Notes: generated from the sequence alone by a model not told the origin. A DNA stretch of 64,000 nucleotides from Lutjanus erythropterus (GCA_020091685.1 CM034608.1:5801751-5865750); one strand, 5' to 3'; positions 11,801 through 22,071 are shown, numbered from the stretch's first letter. Translations and numbers: made by a program.

Positions 11801-14800
11801 ACTATCCCTTTAAAGCAACATCTATACACTAATTCTGACAATCAGTATTAGTTGTCACATGACTTAAGTCTCTCTTACGTTCTCGTAGTCGTCATCAGTC
11901 TCGTTTCCTCCACTGCGACTGGACGAGCCTTGTTTCTTCCTGAACTCTGCGGGCGTCTCGTCTCCCAGCGAACGGAAGCTCTGGCCATCCGGAGACGCTC
12001 TTCTGGGGGGAAAACACATGTCACTGAGGAAACTTCAACCAGATTTACTTTCTGCGTTTTTAGAAACTTTTTGTTTTTGTGAGTCCAACTTACTGCAGGG
12101 GGGCTCCTGGCTGCTTGGGCTTGGCTGAGGGCAGCAGCGGTTTGGCTGCTGGCGGAGGAAGTTTCGGTATCACTGGCTTATTGTGCAGTCCAGTTTTAAG
12201 CAGCGGAGAGTGTGGAGCGTGTCCAGGTATTGGTGGGTGACTGGAAGACGTCTGGTTGGGGGACAGTGAGTCTGACATCACAGGTCTGTGCGGGAATAAT
12301 CCAGTATTCACAGAGTGAGGACTCGGCATGCTCGGTAGGCTTGGCTTGCTGCGGTGGTTACTCATCACCCCATGTTGGTTGCTGCCCAGCGATTGGCTCC
12401 CTCCAACATTAAGGGCAGAGGTGGAGGGACCATTTAGGACCATCCTGGTCTCTAATTGATCGCAGATGGGCAGAGTGGCGGGGAATTGGACCGATACAGA
12501 CGGCTGATTCCTCCAGTCTCTCTTGTCATTCCCGGCTCCCCCTATTGAGGTCGCCCTGCTCTGAAGAGTCCTCTTGGTGTTGGGGGGAGGAGGAGGCGGG
12601 GGGGCGGAGGACAAGGACTTTTGCAGGTGGGGGGCGAAGGGGAGAGGCGGAGGAGGGCCTTTGTTGGGGTCCTTCAGTATGGGGGGAGGTAGGACAGGGG
12701 GCGGGGGCTTTTTGGGGAGCGGGCTGGTTGGGATTCTGTGTTGCAGCGGGACGGGAGGAGGGGGACCTTTGTGGAAACTTTGACTGGATTCTTGACGGAG
12801 CTGGAACGCTACAGGCACCGGGGGAGGAGGGTAGGAGGGCGGCGGCCCCGTGGGTCGACCTAGAAAGCAAAAAAAAGGAAGAAGAAATTAGACTTTTTAC
12901 TTTTCTGTTGTTAATTTTTCTTTCCTACATGTTTATTGGACTTTATGTTTTGCCTGCATGTAAAACTGTTCTCAATAAGTTTCTAGTTTTAACCAGTTTT
13001 GTTGTTCAGATTGTTTAACGGGAGATCTATAGTAACTGTCCACAATTCAGTACTACATAACTAAGAGTCTCACCTGTAGATGTCGGCGAGCACTCACTGT
13101 CTGGCTTCAGATAGTCTTCCTCATCGTCATCATCGTCATCATCACCATAATCTACACACAGAGAGGAGAGATAGCACAGTTTAGTAACACACAGGTGTAA
13201 CTAGTGCGCAGTGCCTGTATGTATTCATTCAGGTGGTCTCACCGTCCTCTGTGTTATCGACGGGGTGTTTAATGTCCATGGGCTTCTCAATCGTGCCATA
13301 GAAACTGTCAGCATCTGAATCAGAGTCACTATTGAAACAAAGAAAATGTTCTCATTAATTCACAGACGGATAGAACATTTAAAATTTGTTCGGCGTATTA
13401 ACTTGCTGACTTCAAAACCTTTAGCCACTAGTCTCTCTGCTGTTAGCTGTTGTTGCTAAATGTTAGTTTCAAGCTACACTCACCTGAATTTTAAACATCA
13501 TGATTGTCGTCATCATGAATTGGGCTAATTTATAAAAGAGGGCACTATTATTTTTTTATTCTTTCTGTTATTCATTAGCCTGTGCCATGTGCCATCTCAG
13601 TTAGCCAGCTAGCTAAAAACTGGTTTAGCTATTACAAAACAGAAAATAAATCCTAGGCTATCCTTCAAAACCAGTTTTTCTTAGGCTACTACATCGAATT
13701 TGCATTTTTGTCACATTAAAGAAATAAAAATGAATATCTTGGTTAAAGATCTATAAATGTGTTGATTTTGGAGGCAATGGTGGACAAAAGTGTGGTGTCT
13801 CCATTGCCACTTAACATTCAAATCATCTACAGAAAGAGCTTCTTTTTAACAGCTTAACAAACTTTACACTGTAATGTTGGCTGAGAAACTGTAAACTCTT
13901 TTGGTCTGTGGCTGTAAATCTTGTCATCTGACTTTAAGGACAGTCCTACCTGGTGGCAGGATCACTATAATGAAAAGCTTTTACATGAGCTGCTCATGTC
14001 CCCACTCTCAAAAACAGTGTGTGTTCTGAATAAAAAACCCCAGGCTGGTAGACTACTAATCAAAAACAAGAGGCCGTTTTAATTGCCTACATAAATTATA
14101 AATTAGCCTGCAGAATTAGTTTCTTGACAACTATAAGAGCAATTAGTCTGCTGGGAAAAAGTTTCAAACGTGCAATAATTAGTTTGTTAAGTTCCCAGCC
14201 AAACGTTAATGACAACAGAGGTCACACTGATAAAGGAGGATGTCTGTCTGTGAGAAAAGAGAAGTGACTTTTGTAAAGTTCTTCCATTGCATTTTTATCT
14301 TCACTTCACTTGTGCTTGGGGCTTTTTTTTTTTATATCATAAAGTTAAAGTTGTGGTTTCAACACAATTATACATGATAGATTAGATATTCTGTATGACC
14401 AATAGTGTGACACCACAGTCTACAGTCTACATTGTGTTGTGAAATATGAGGTGGTTTACTGAAGTTACCTTGGAATGTGGCTCTCTTTTCTGTCGTTATA
14501 ATGATCTATCTCCCTCCGCAGGTATCGCATCCATTTCTGCAATAAAAAAAAAAAAGAAGTCAATACATGGTTGGTGTTTGTGTGTGCACGTGTGTGCATG
14601 TGCAACTGATAAAAGTGTTATCTGTATAATTTGGGCCTCTTCACACTAAAGTAAGTTATACATTAAAAAGACATAAAGGTATTTTGGTTGAAAGATAAAG
14701 CTGTATTAATTTCATAATACACACACACTGTATATGTGAGTATATATAGTAAGGGTGTGTTTGTTCTCACCCTCCTCTCGTCCTCGCTAGCTGCAGAGAA

Positions 14801-17153
14801 AAACCATGTCCTGTGTTTTTTACTGAAGTGGACGATCTTAAAAGGAAAGACGTTGCTGGATGTTGTCTCCTCTGCTGCTCTCATGACTCTGTGGAAGAGA
14901 AACATTTTATGCTGTGGAATATTTCTGTCCTTTAAGGGACAATATGCAGATTACAGCTCTATTTGTGAGCCATTCATCCTCGTGGTAGCAAAGCAAGAAT
15001 ATCAGGCCACCCTAATAAACTACCTCGCTGCTGTGACCTGCAACTGACTTGATTGCAGGACTTGATTGAGGTCACATAAAAAGAATATTCTGAGTACTGA
15101 TATAGTGGACACTCACACATATTTACAGCAGTATATGGTTGATTAGCAACCTGAATCTTAGAGGATTCTTATAAGAACAACATGACTGATTGAGGGCTCT
15201 CAGCAGCTGAAGAATGGTCACTGACCTGTTGTAGCCATTGAGAGAGAACGCCCCCTGTGGTGCAGGAGAGGTACTGCTCTTGAAGTAGTACACACAGCCC
15301 TTGTGGATGATGGTGTACCTCAGAGGCCCTGTAAGACAGGCAATAGATATTCAGACTGGTTTTATCCATCTTCGTCTGTAATGAAACTGAACATGGGAAT
15401 AAATAGACAGCACAGACATTCCTCTTATTACATAATTTTTGATATGAACTCACATTTCATGAGACTGAACTGGCTGCCTCCTTTCTTGTGGAGGTATCCT
15501 GCGGTGGAAACTCCTCCTGGCATGGTGAGGAGGTTCTGAGCCCCAATGGCTCGCATTGGCACCGGCCAGCACACCTCTGGAGACGACATGGTTCTACCAA
15601 AGAGGAAAGGAGAGGATGGTATTAGCATCATGGTGTAACAGCTCAATCAGTGAAGACTGTCACGTCAAGATCATGAAAATGCGGACCTGAATGAATGTAG
15701 GTTTTATCCAATATCATTATTGAAAAAGTCTCAGATACTGGCTAAAATACTGGATCGGGTAGGCCCATTCTATACGTCTTTCGGTATTCTGTGTCAGGGT
15801 GGGGGAAAAAATGGTAGACATCTGAGAATCAAAGGATTGAGTCATTGGTAGCCTGGTATCAATGCACTATGACAAGGTGCAAACTTATTTTGTACCTCTT
15901 TACAGGCCCCTATACACTGTTTCATGGTGAAATCTTCGGTCGTCAATCCAGTCTAAATCCTAGATACGAGATTACACCATGAGTCAAGTCCCACCAAGCA
16001 CCTGACATCATTTCAACGTTATATTTTGGGTCATGGCCTTAATTTAACCCAATAACAGATGTTGAAAATTGGGCCATATTTAGACCTTTCACTTTCAACC
16101 AAAATCTGACATAGATCGGACACCTTTGAATAATCATATTTTCATTCATCATCCATAACTGCTTATCCTTGACGGGGGGCTGGGGCCTATCCCAGCTGAC
16201 ATTGGGTGAGAGGCAGGGTTCACCCTGAACAAGTCGCCAGTTCATCGCAGGGCTGACACATAGAGACAGACAACCACTCATACTCACACCTACGGGCAAT
16301 TTAGAGTCACCAGTTAACCTATTATGCTGCATATCTTTGGACTGTGGGAGCAAACTGGATCACCCAGAGAGAACTCTTGCGGACACGAGGAGAACATGCA
16401 AACTCCGCACAGAAAAGCCCAATCCACAAACTCCCCAGCGCCCCAGCTGGCTAGGGGATTCGAACTCAGGACCTTCTTGCTGTGAGGCAGCAGTGCTAAC
16501 CAATGTGCCACCATCGTATTTTCAATGACATAAAAAAAATGTCATTTCACCTTTTGCTTCCAACCAAAATCAAACATTTTTAGGCGACTGGCAAAGCCAT
16601 CTTTCAACCAAATTTTGCTAGGTGGGATCCACTGGCAGCCAAGACCAAACAAACACAACAATTCAGGACCAAATCCTCTCAAGGTGACCGCTGCTATGAG
16701 CCACACCTGCTATAAACATACCCACCTAATCCATCTCTCTGAAAACACCAAAATAAAGCTGCAAGTGTTGACGGTCAGGGTCCAAGCAGATTGTAAGCAT
16801 AGGGATGCTCATTTCTTGACAAGAACCCACCACATGCATGAATTGCAACATTATTGGCAAGGACTTGGTCACTTGCTGATTTGAACCCTGAACCTTTGTA
16901 TCCTCAGAGAGAGTGACTTATTGAATGATCCAATGAGGAAAAAAAAGAAAAAACATCTGGAATTCATTATATCCTCTCTTTGTCTCAATCGAAAAACTCT
17001 CCAGAAGGGTCTTCACTATCCTGGTGTGACCGTCTCAGGTGTTGCCTACCTCATCTTGAGCCTTTTGTTGATGCTCTGAACAGCAGCGCTCTCCCTCAGC
17101 CGGCTGACCGTGGAGGCTAACACTGTGGACGCAAATGCCGGCAGCAGATCCAT
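8745..17153 (-). CDS. sh3bp2: SH3 domain-binding protein 2 (3BP2), multi-exon gene
   Basis: Adaptor protein that in mammals couples immune and osteoclast receptors to Syk/Src kinases, Vav and PLC-gamma; cytoplasmic. Joining the exons listed below from the ATG at 15589 gives 602 residues (human is 561). Visible domains: PH about residues 27-130 (AGYLHKKGG start; W121 in the C-terminal helix), acidic linker 143-190 with tyrosines Y172 and Y184, proline-rich region about 197-451, tankyrase hexapeptide RASPDG 453-458, Y491 in DDDYEN, and SH2 about 513-600 with the phosphotyrosine-binding arginine R529 in GIRNS. All junctions are GT-AG and every phase agrees. An upstream exon (ends 17050) adds 36 residues in frame if the ATG at 17153 is used. 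The ATG at 15589 has A at -3; the one at 17153 has G at -3 and +4, so both are plausible starts. Identity rests on remembered similarity to human 3BP2 along the whole length. Confidence 0.95.
9001..9060 (-). CDS. sh3bp2: sh3bp2 exon 12 (SH2 domain)
   Basis: Exactly 60 nt, acceptor TTCCAG|GTG, donor AAGAG|GTAAGA, phase 0 both sides. Residues 538-557: [20 protein letters not shown]; human [20 protein letters not shown]. Skipping it would preserve the frame but destroy the SH2 core. Confidence 0.93.
9577..9912. mobile_element. hAT-type MITE in sh3bp2 intron 11
   Basis: Ends TAGAGCTACAACAA and TTGCAGCCCTA are inverted repeats. Flanks are AAAACATT (9569-9576) and AAAACACT (9913-9920), an 8-bp target duplication with one mismatch, the size expected of hAT transposons. 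The interior (GACAGTAAACTGAATATCTT, CATTTTTCACCATTTTCTGA) is that of a very common teleost non-autonomous element. No transposase. Confidence 0.7.
10574..10649 (-). CDS. sh3bp2: sh3bp2 exon 11 (SH2 domain, phosphotyrosine Arg)
   Basis: Acceptor TTGCAG|G, donor GCAAAG|GTGACA, 76 nt. Residues 512-537: [20 protein letters not shown]529 in IRNS is the betaB arginine that contacts phosphotyrosine (human CIRNS). The key residue is intact. Confidence 0.93.
10836..10891 (-). CDS. sh3bp2: sh3bp2 exon 10 (pre-SH2)
   Basis: Acceptor CTGCAG|GTT, donor GAAAA|GTACGT, 56 nt, phase 0 to 2. Residues 494-512: [19 protein letters not shown], matching human VPLPNSVFVNTTESCEVER. It links the tankyrase segment to the SH2 domain. 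Confidence 0.92.
11108..11813. mobile_element. fold-back element in sh3bp2 intron 9
   Basis: Left arm GTGTGAGGTACTTATCCATAG and TACAGTAGATG recur as complement on the right (CATCTACTGTAAG, CTATGGATAAGTACCTCACA). In the middle TTAGTTTGTTTGTGTTACTG is mirrored by CACAATAACACAAACAAACTAA. The right end is ATCCCTTTAAAG; the left terminal bases are lost. Same family as 17802-18466 and the fragment at 54465-54570. Confidence 0.65.
11879..12002 (-). CDS. sh3bp2: sh3bp2 exon 9 (tankyrase-binding motif)
   Basis: Acceptor CCCCAG|A, donor GAGAAC|GTAAGA, 124 nt. Residues 452-493 begin with [11 protein letters not shown]; human is [11 protein letters not shown]. RxxPDG is the tankyrase-recognition motif through which 3BP2 is ADP-ribosylated and sent for RNF146-dependent degradation, and human cherubism mutations cluster here. 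It ends with TDDDYEN, matching human SDEDYEK, including the tyrosine used for SH2 docking (Y491 here). Confidence 0.94.
12094..12859 (-). CDS. sh3bp2: sh3bp2 exon 8 (proline-rich region)
   Basis: Large 766-nt exon, acceptor TTTCTAG|GT, donor CTGCA|GTAAGT, phase 1 in, phase 2 out. Residues 197-451. Repeated PPPPVP, PPPPLP and [11 protein letters not shown] blocks are SH3-ligand-like; these are what 3BP2 is named for. The second half is Ser/His/Pro-rich and low complexity. It ends PGAPLQ, matching human PHLQ just before the tankyrase motif. Overlapping plus-strand and other-frame open frames (for example 12545-13018) are composition shadows. Confidence 0.93.
13074..13151 (-). CDS. sh3bp2: sh3bp2 exon 7 (acidic linker, Asp run)
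   Basis: Acceptor TGTGTAG|AT, donor CTACAG|GTGAGA, 78 nt. Residues 171-197: DYG, seven consecutive Asp (GAT/GAC trinucleotide repeat), then [11 protein letters not shown]172 and Y184 line up with human Y174 and Y183; human Y183 is a reported phosphorylation and SH2-docking site. The Asp run is a coding microsatellite and may vary in length. Confidence 0.92.
13243..13328 (-). CDS. sh3bp2: sh3bp2 exon 6 (linker)
   Basis: Acceptor CAATAG|T, donor GACG|GTGAGA, 86 nt. Residues 142-170 with [19 protein letters not shown]; human has SSSDTDSFYGAVERPVDI. Serine/aspartate-rich linker after the PH domain. Confidence 0.92.
14469..14536 (-). CDS. sh3bp2: sh3bp2 exon 5 (PH C-terminal helix)
   Basis: Acceptor TTGCAG|AAA, donor CCAAG|GTAACT, 68 nt, phase 0 to 2. 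Residues 120-142, [15 protein letters not shown]. It carries the near-invariant tryptophan of PH domains (W121). Human has SWMALLRREIGHFHE. Confidence 0.92.
14771..14888 (-). CDS. sh3bp2: sh3bp2 exon 4 (PH domain)
   Basis: Acceptor CCACAG|AGTC, donor AGG|GTGAGA, ends in phase 0. Residues 80-119: [17 protein letters not shown] followed by [12 protein letters not shown]. The human sequence here is nearly the same, which makes this one of the best anchors for the gene assignment. Confidence 0.94.
15226..15328 (-). CDS. sh3bp2: sh3bp2 exon 3 (PH domain)
   Basis: Acceptor TTACAG|GG, donor CAG|GTCAGT. Residues 46-80, beginning [16 protein letters not shown] and ending NGYNR; the first tryptophan codon is split by the intron. 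Matches human WPLRFVIIHKRCVYYF. The stretch also contains a CTCF-like GGGGGCG core (about 15248-15262), probably fortuitous. Confidence 0.93.
15454..15593 (-). CDS. sh3bp2: sh3bp2 exon 2 (start of PH domain)
   Basis: Acceptor GGTAG|AACC then ATG at 15589; donor AAAT|GTGAGT; ends in phase 1. Encodes residues 1-45 with [15 protein letters not shown] and AGYLHKKGG, almost identical in spirit to the human N-terminus ([15 protein letters not shown]). This holds the first PH-domain strand. It is likely the exon shared by all transcripts. Confidence 0.93.
16142..16513 (-). mobile_element. tRNA-derived SINE in sh3bp2 intron 1
   Basis: Minus orientation: tRNA-like head at the right with a B box (GAGTTCGAATCC, about 16455-16467), body with CAGTCCAAAGATATGCAGC and TTTGCATGTTCTCCTCGTG, tail at the left with TCATTCATC. 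Sequence of the widespread teleost V-SINE-like type, also at 60650-60997. Flanking TCATATTTTCATT and TCGTATTTTCAAT resemble an imperfect target duplication. Confidence 0.75.
17050..17153 (-). CDS. sh3bp2: sh3bp2 exon 1, N-terminal extension
   Basis: Open frame starting [10 protein letters not shown] and running to a donor (AG|GTAGGC, GT at 17049-17048) in phase 2. Its last two bases combine with the first base of the exon at 15593 to give an arginine, then Thr, then the exon 2 methionine, so the extension is in frame. The same frame stays open upstream to an ATG at 17291, which would add 46 more residues. Purine-rich sequence and a GC box (GGGCGGGC, 17386-17393) lie just upstream and suit a 5' UTR and promoter. 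Human SH3BP2 also has isoforms with different N-termini. Not recognised as a known domain. Confidence 0.65.
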
Positions 17154-17440
17154 GACAGAGACGTGGAACAGACAGCCGATCGGACTCAAACTTGCTCTCG
17201 TCTTTCTGTCCTCAGTGGGTTCACTGTAGCGTCTCATCAGATCCGAACTGAGAGGGATTAGTCTGTCTGGTTCTCTGCCTCCTCTGATCACACTCTCTGT
17301 TCATTTCCCTCTCTGATGCTCTCTCCACTTCTGCTGATCCCTCTTTCTCTCTCTTTAGCTGCCTTTGTTGATTTCTATCTCTCTCGCCCGCCCTCGCACA
17401 TAAACACACTTTAACTGAGATAGTGCACTTACGCAAACAC
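17154..17440 (-). promoter_or_regulatory. sh3bp2: probable sh3bp2 5' UTR and proximal promoter
   Basis: Between the ATG at 17153 and about 17440 the minus strand is purine-rich (GA-rich) and contains a GC box, GGGCGGGC, at 17386-17393. No TATA box is evident. The position directly upstream of the first in-frame exon makes it the likely TATA-less promoter. This is inference; no transcription start can be fixed from sequence alone. Confidence 0.4.
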
Positions 17441-17641
17441 ATCCATGCTCATTTCTACACACAAATGTTTAGTTCAGACAGGAAACACATTATGTCCTGA
17501 GTAATTTTGCAGGGACTGAAGACAGAGGTCAGCATAGTCAAAATAAACATTCCAAGTGAAGTTCTTCATCCTCTAATGTGTTTATGAGCAACTTCCAGTC
17601 TATCAACAGCATCTACTGACCTCAGAGGGAGAAAGAGGGAG

Positions 17642-17663
17642 GGTGTGTGTGTGTGTGTGTGTG
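17642..17663. repeat. GT microsatellite
   Basis: About ten GT dinucleotides. It lies some 250 bases upstream of the likely sh3bp2 promoter. Confidence 0.9.
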
Positions 17664-17801
17664 AAGCCCTGGAATGATGAACTCCACATTTACCAGAACT
17701 TCTTGCCAAGCTCCACTCCCTCTCACTGAGATAAAAACCTGAGGGAATGGCTGTTTGTCCACTTAGCGTTCTGGAACACATCTTTCTTCTCCACACCTGC
17801 T

Positions 17802-18466
17802 TTAAAGTGGTAGTTCAGATTTTTTGAAGTGGGGTTGTATGAGGTACTTATCAACAGTCAGTCAAGAGTATTATGTACAGTAGATGGCAGTCGACATGCC
17901 CTCAGTTTAGGGATGCAGCAGGAGTCCCAGTGAAAACAAGCAACAAAAGTTATTTTAGACACTCTCACGCTCTCCAAACCTACCAAACTCCTTTGACGAA
18001 AACTGTAATTTTAACTCGTAGAATACAGGAGTTGCTGACCTACTGTTGCACCGATCAGTTAGTTTGTTTGTGTCATTGTGGCTTTGGCGTTTTAAAGGGT
18101 TAGCTCAGATTCAGAAGTCACACAATAACACAAACAAACAGATTGAAGCAGCGATAGACCAGCAACTCCTGTGTTGTGCGAAGTAAAAATTTGCTGATTT
18201 TGCCAATGGAGTCTGGTTGCTTTGGAAAGAGCAATATTTGGTTTATATAATGTTGGTTTCCTGTCAGAAAAGGCTAAAATTGGCTAAAAAACTTTTTTTA
18301 GGCTGACCTTGTCCACAGCAGGACATTGCTTAGGTTCCTACACCAGTACTTATGCTGCATCTCCAACCTGTGTGTGTCCTGACCACCATCTACCGTAGGC
18401 AAAACACTGACTATGGATAAGTGCCTCACACAACCTCACTTCAAATAATCCGAACTGTCCCTTTAA
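17802..18466. mobile_element. fold-back element upstream of sh3bp2
   Basis: A 665-bp element whose halves are inverted copies: left TTAAAGTGGTAGTTCAGAT and GTATGAGGTACTTATC, right end complement TTAAAGGGACAGTTCGGATT and GTGTGAGGCACTTATCC. The central TTAGTTTGTTTGTGTCATTG is mirrored by ACAATAACACAAACAAACAG. Arms of roughly 300 bp can form a long hairpin. No coding sequence. It starts about 360 bases upstream of the presumed sh3bp2 promoter. Confidence 0.7.
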
Positions 18467-18469
18467 GTG

Positions 18470-21045
18470 TGAAGTGACCTTGACATGCATTGACTGGCAG
18501 GTAGACATGATATATGACAGGGCTACATTGATTCTTCCCATCAAAATCAGTTGACTAGTTAAGGTTTCAGTATGTTTCAAATGAACCAGGTTGTCTAAAG
18601 GTAAAAGTGTGTATAGGTCTGTCCACACCAAGAACTACAACTTTAACTATGAAATTATTGTTTTAAAAATGGTTCTAATTCAAGTGCATGGTGGAGTTGG
18701 TGGGCGGTGCGGTCTGGACGTGAGGCGTGGTGAAAAGTCTGCTGTTGTGACACAGGTGAGATATGATGAATCACATAAATGCGGATAACAGCGAACACTT
18801 TCAAACAGTCCGTCGTTTAAGGCCTTTGTGTCGCTGTGCACACAAAAAATTGTTGTGTAAAGAACTGAAAGAGCGTCAGAGAGGACTTCAACCCCCGTCT
18901 GGTGACTTTGGAAAGTTACATAAGTTGTAACCATGTGATGTCACCATTCTTACACCCTGCTCAGAAGAACTCAGAAAGTGCAATGTTGTATCAGGCACCA
19001 TGAATTAAAAAAAATGAAACATGGGAGTGTGGACGGAGGAAGGGGGGGGGGAGCGGAGAGCTGATAAAAAATGGAAGCGAAAAACCTGCCAGAGACACAA
19101 TAAATCACCGCAGCTGTTTGTGTCTGACCTCTGAGTGACCTGCTGGGTGTGTGTTTGTGTGTGTGTGTGTGTGTGAGGACTGCTTTTATGATTGTCAAAT
19201 AGGATGTTTTCTGATAACACACAGACAAGCAGATAGTGGTGTCCATTCTGCAGTTCACTGAACTTCATCTCAGTCTGAGCGAGGTCAAGGTTCATCTCAG
19301 GTCAGTTCAGCTGCTTATCATCGATTTGAGGATATCCCGAAGTTCAGCTGCAGCACAGGAGACACGCAGCCGACAGACAAAACTGAAACAACATGATGGC
19401 ACGCTGACTGTGAACTCAGCATTTTCATGTTTCATGTAGGAAGAGGCCTGAAAGCCTCCGTTTCAGTGTTATTTCTTTCTCCACTGACAGAGGAGGAAGA
19501 TTGCAGGAGACAGAGCAGGGAGACAGAGACAGAAGAGGGACGGGGGACGCAGGGTGGAGCTGCTGCATTTACAGCTCTACTGACCTTTCAACTGTTTTCA
19601 TCTTTAACTCTTTTAACAGTTCATCTGCTTTCAGTGCTTACATACCTTCACAGTTTATCTAGCGTACTCTTTAAATTCAAATTCAAAATGTTTTCCATGA
19701 GTACACTTCAACTGATCTCAACCTCTTTAGGCTGGTACACTTCAAAACAACCTTCAAATCAATCTGACATTTTTTTGTTTTGCATGGAAAAAAATCTGAA
19801 ACTATTACATAAGAATATTTTGAGGAGGAAATCCTAATATTGTGAGAATGACGTTGAAATTATGTACAACATTTCAAGATAAGAGAGTATTGTTTTACAA
19901 TTCTAATATTGTAATTAGAATCTAAATGATACTGGAATTTTGGCATCAATGTCGATATATCAGCCAATATAAAATATACACACAAACACATATTTTCTGC
20001 AATGATCCCTCAAATGTGGTAATAATAGATGTAATATAAGATGTAGAACATAACATAACATATTCTGTAAAGTTTTTGCATATATTGCAACACACATATG
20101 TCAATACTGATATAGATCAACATACCATCACACTGGTGGGGCTGTAGTTGTAATATTGCAAGAAAATATATTTTGTGCAATATGTGATTTGTTTGAAACT
20201 GCTTACAAAATGTTGTGACTTTTTGCTCTCAAAATCTCTTTTTCTGTTTTAGAATATTAAGAAAATAAAGTTGCAGTTTAGCAAAAAGCTAATTATTTTT
20301 CAAAAATGTGATATCAAAGAAAAATAAAATGACAGTTAATTTATTTTCTATATGATTTGTTTTGTCAAAATGTTACAAGTTTGATCTCAATTTTCTTCTC
20401 TCCCAGTAGAGGCTCTAATTATTAATATGATCATTCTTATTATTTTTGCAGGTATCTGAGTTTCACAAAGAACACATAATAATGAAATAAGAATGCCAGA
20501 ATTTTAATCAGATTTCCTGAGGCAACATATGCAAAAACTCATCTTTTCTGGAAAAATGTACAAAATTAACAAATACTTGAAAAAAAACCCAAAACGAACA
20601 AACAAACAAACAAAAAAACTAAACAGAAAAGGGAACCCCGTCCTCGACGAATGAGATTCACTGTGTTTCTTGTGTCAGATGAGGTCACTCCCTCCACTCA
20701 GAGGAAATGATGAATGACACACTGAAAGACAAACTTTCTATGTCAGCAGGGCTACAGGATTTCTGGGTATTGAAACTTACCCAAACAAGTTCCTCTTACT
20801 GCAGTACAGAGCCACTAACATGACAAACTGCCCATCGGAACTTATACTTTCCACAGGTCACATCTACTTCTCCTTACATCACAATTATTATGACAACAAT
20901 ACTGGTAATACCCTGGACATGTGAACTCACTCACACAGCTTCATGATTTATTGTAAACAGCTTGCATAAAAACTTTTAATGTGTACTGTAAAGAATTTTG
21001 AGCTGGTTCAACTTAAACATGCAAGTTATCTGAAGCTAGGAATAA
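18470..21045. other. non-coding stretch upstream of sh3bp2
   Basis: No supported exon. It holds a short G-run at 19043-19051, a GT microsatellite (19142-19174), and AT-rich decayed repeat sequence from 19830 to 20350 with repeated TAATATTG and AATATTAAG motifs. Open frames here, including 19427-19837, show no family resemblance and follow base composition. Confidence 0.4.
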
Positions 21046-21049
21046 TTAC

Positions 21050-21510
21050 ACTGTAAATAAAAAGTGCTGAGATTATTAAAAATTTGAAGGCAGCTTACTG
21101 CAGCAGATTTTTGACTTTTGAGCACAACTCAAACTGTGACGTGCTGAAAAAAGCAGAAGTTTTGCTGACTGATAATAGTTGAGATAATTTACCTTTCTTC
21201 TTCAAATAAACTTGAATCTTTGACTTTAACCTGATTAGTCATTATATGGGTGCCTGTAAATTAAATGGTTTTCAGTGAAAAAATTATTGACTTTCACTTC
21301 AATGACTTTACCTATTTTTTTTCTTGGAAAATACAGTTTTGGGGGGTTTCTAAAACTCAAAGATTCAAGTTTATCTAAATAGGAAAAGTTTATTATTCCA
21401 GCAAAAGTAGTTTGTTAGTAGTAGTGGTAGTTTTTCCAAACTTAAGAGTGTGAGTTGGGCTCAAAATACAGAAATCTCAGCTTTCTCAACTTCTTCGTTT
21501 TTACAGCGTC
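21050..21510. mobile_element. MITE with CACTGTAAAAA ends, copy 2
   Basis: Same structure as 5449-5839: starts ACACTGTAAATAAAAAGTGC, ends CGTTTTTACAGCGT, internal AAACTTGAATCTTTGAC mirrored by CAAAGATTCAAGTTTATC. The GTTTTGGGGGGTTTCTAAAA block (about 21338) is shared with copy 1 at about 5670. Confidence 0.55.
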
Positions 21511-22069
21511 ATCTATTTAAAGTTCTTTAAAGTTTATTCAACAACCAAAATTTTCTTGAACAGTATTAGGCTATATCAGCTTTATAAATCTTAATAAGAT
21601 GAACTCAAAAATCAAAACTTTTCGACTTAACGTAAAAGAAAATGACAGTTTTCAGTATGACTTAAGTGTTGTGTTGAGTGAAGATGAAGTTTTCTCGTCA
21701 TTTTGAGAGTCCTGATCATTTGTGTGGACTCATTTTATGTCATGGATGAACTGGAGTTTACAGTGAGCTGAAAAAACTCCATGGACGAAACAAAAGAAAG
21801 AATGACTCACTACACTTTTGGTAAATATATATGTGTATACGGTCCTCTCCTTAAACACATTTTGGTTTGTTGCTGTTATATTTAAAAGGAATCAAAGTGT
21901 GACGGGGCTTTGAACCCTCTCAACCCGTTACTGTTTTTTTGAACTTCTCCATCCTGAACCCTGCTGATGTTTTAGTGCCAGAGATGCTAATCAGAGAGCA
22001 GCTGTTTGTCAGGAAGGGAAGCACAGGAGCTGCTCACATACCAGACTCATTCAAACATATTTCCTCCCT

Positions 22070-22071
<2 letters not shown>

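Noticed and set aside
12545..13018. 157-codon plus-strand open frame over sh3bp2 exon 8
   Set aside because: It is the reverse complement of the proline-rich exon (Gly/Glu/Arg-rich shadow) and runs into the intron.
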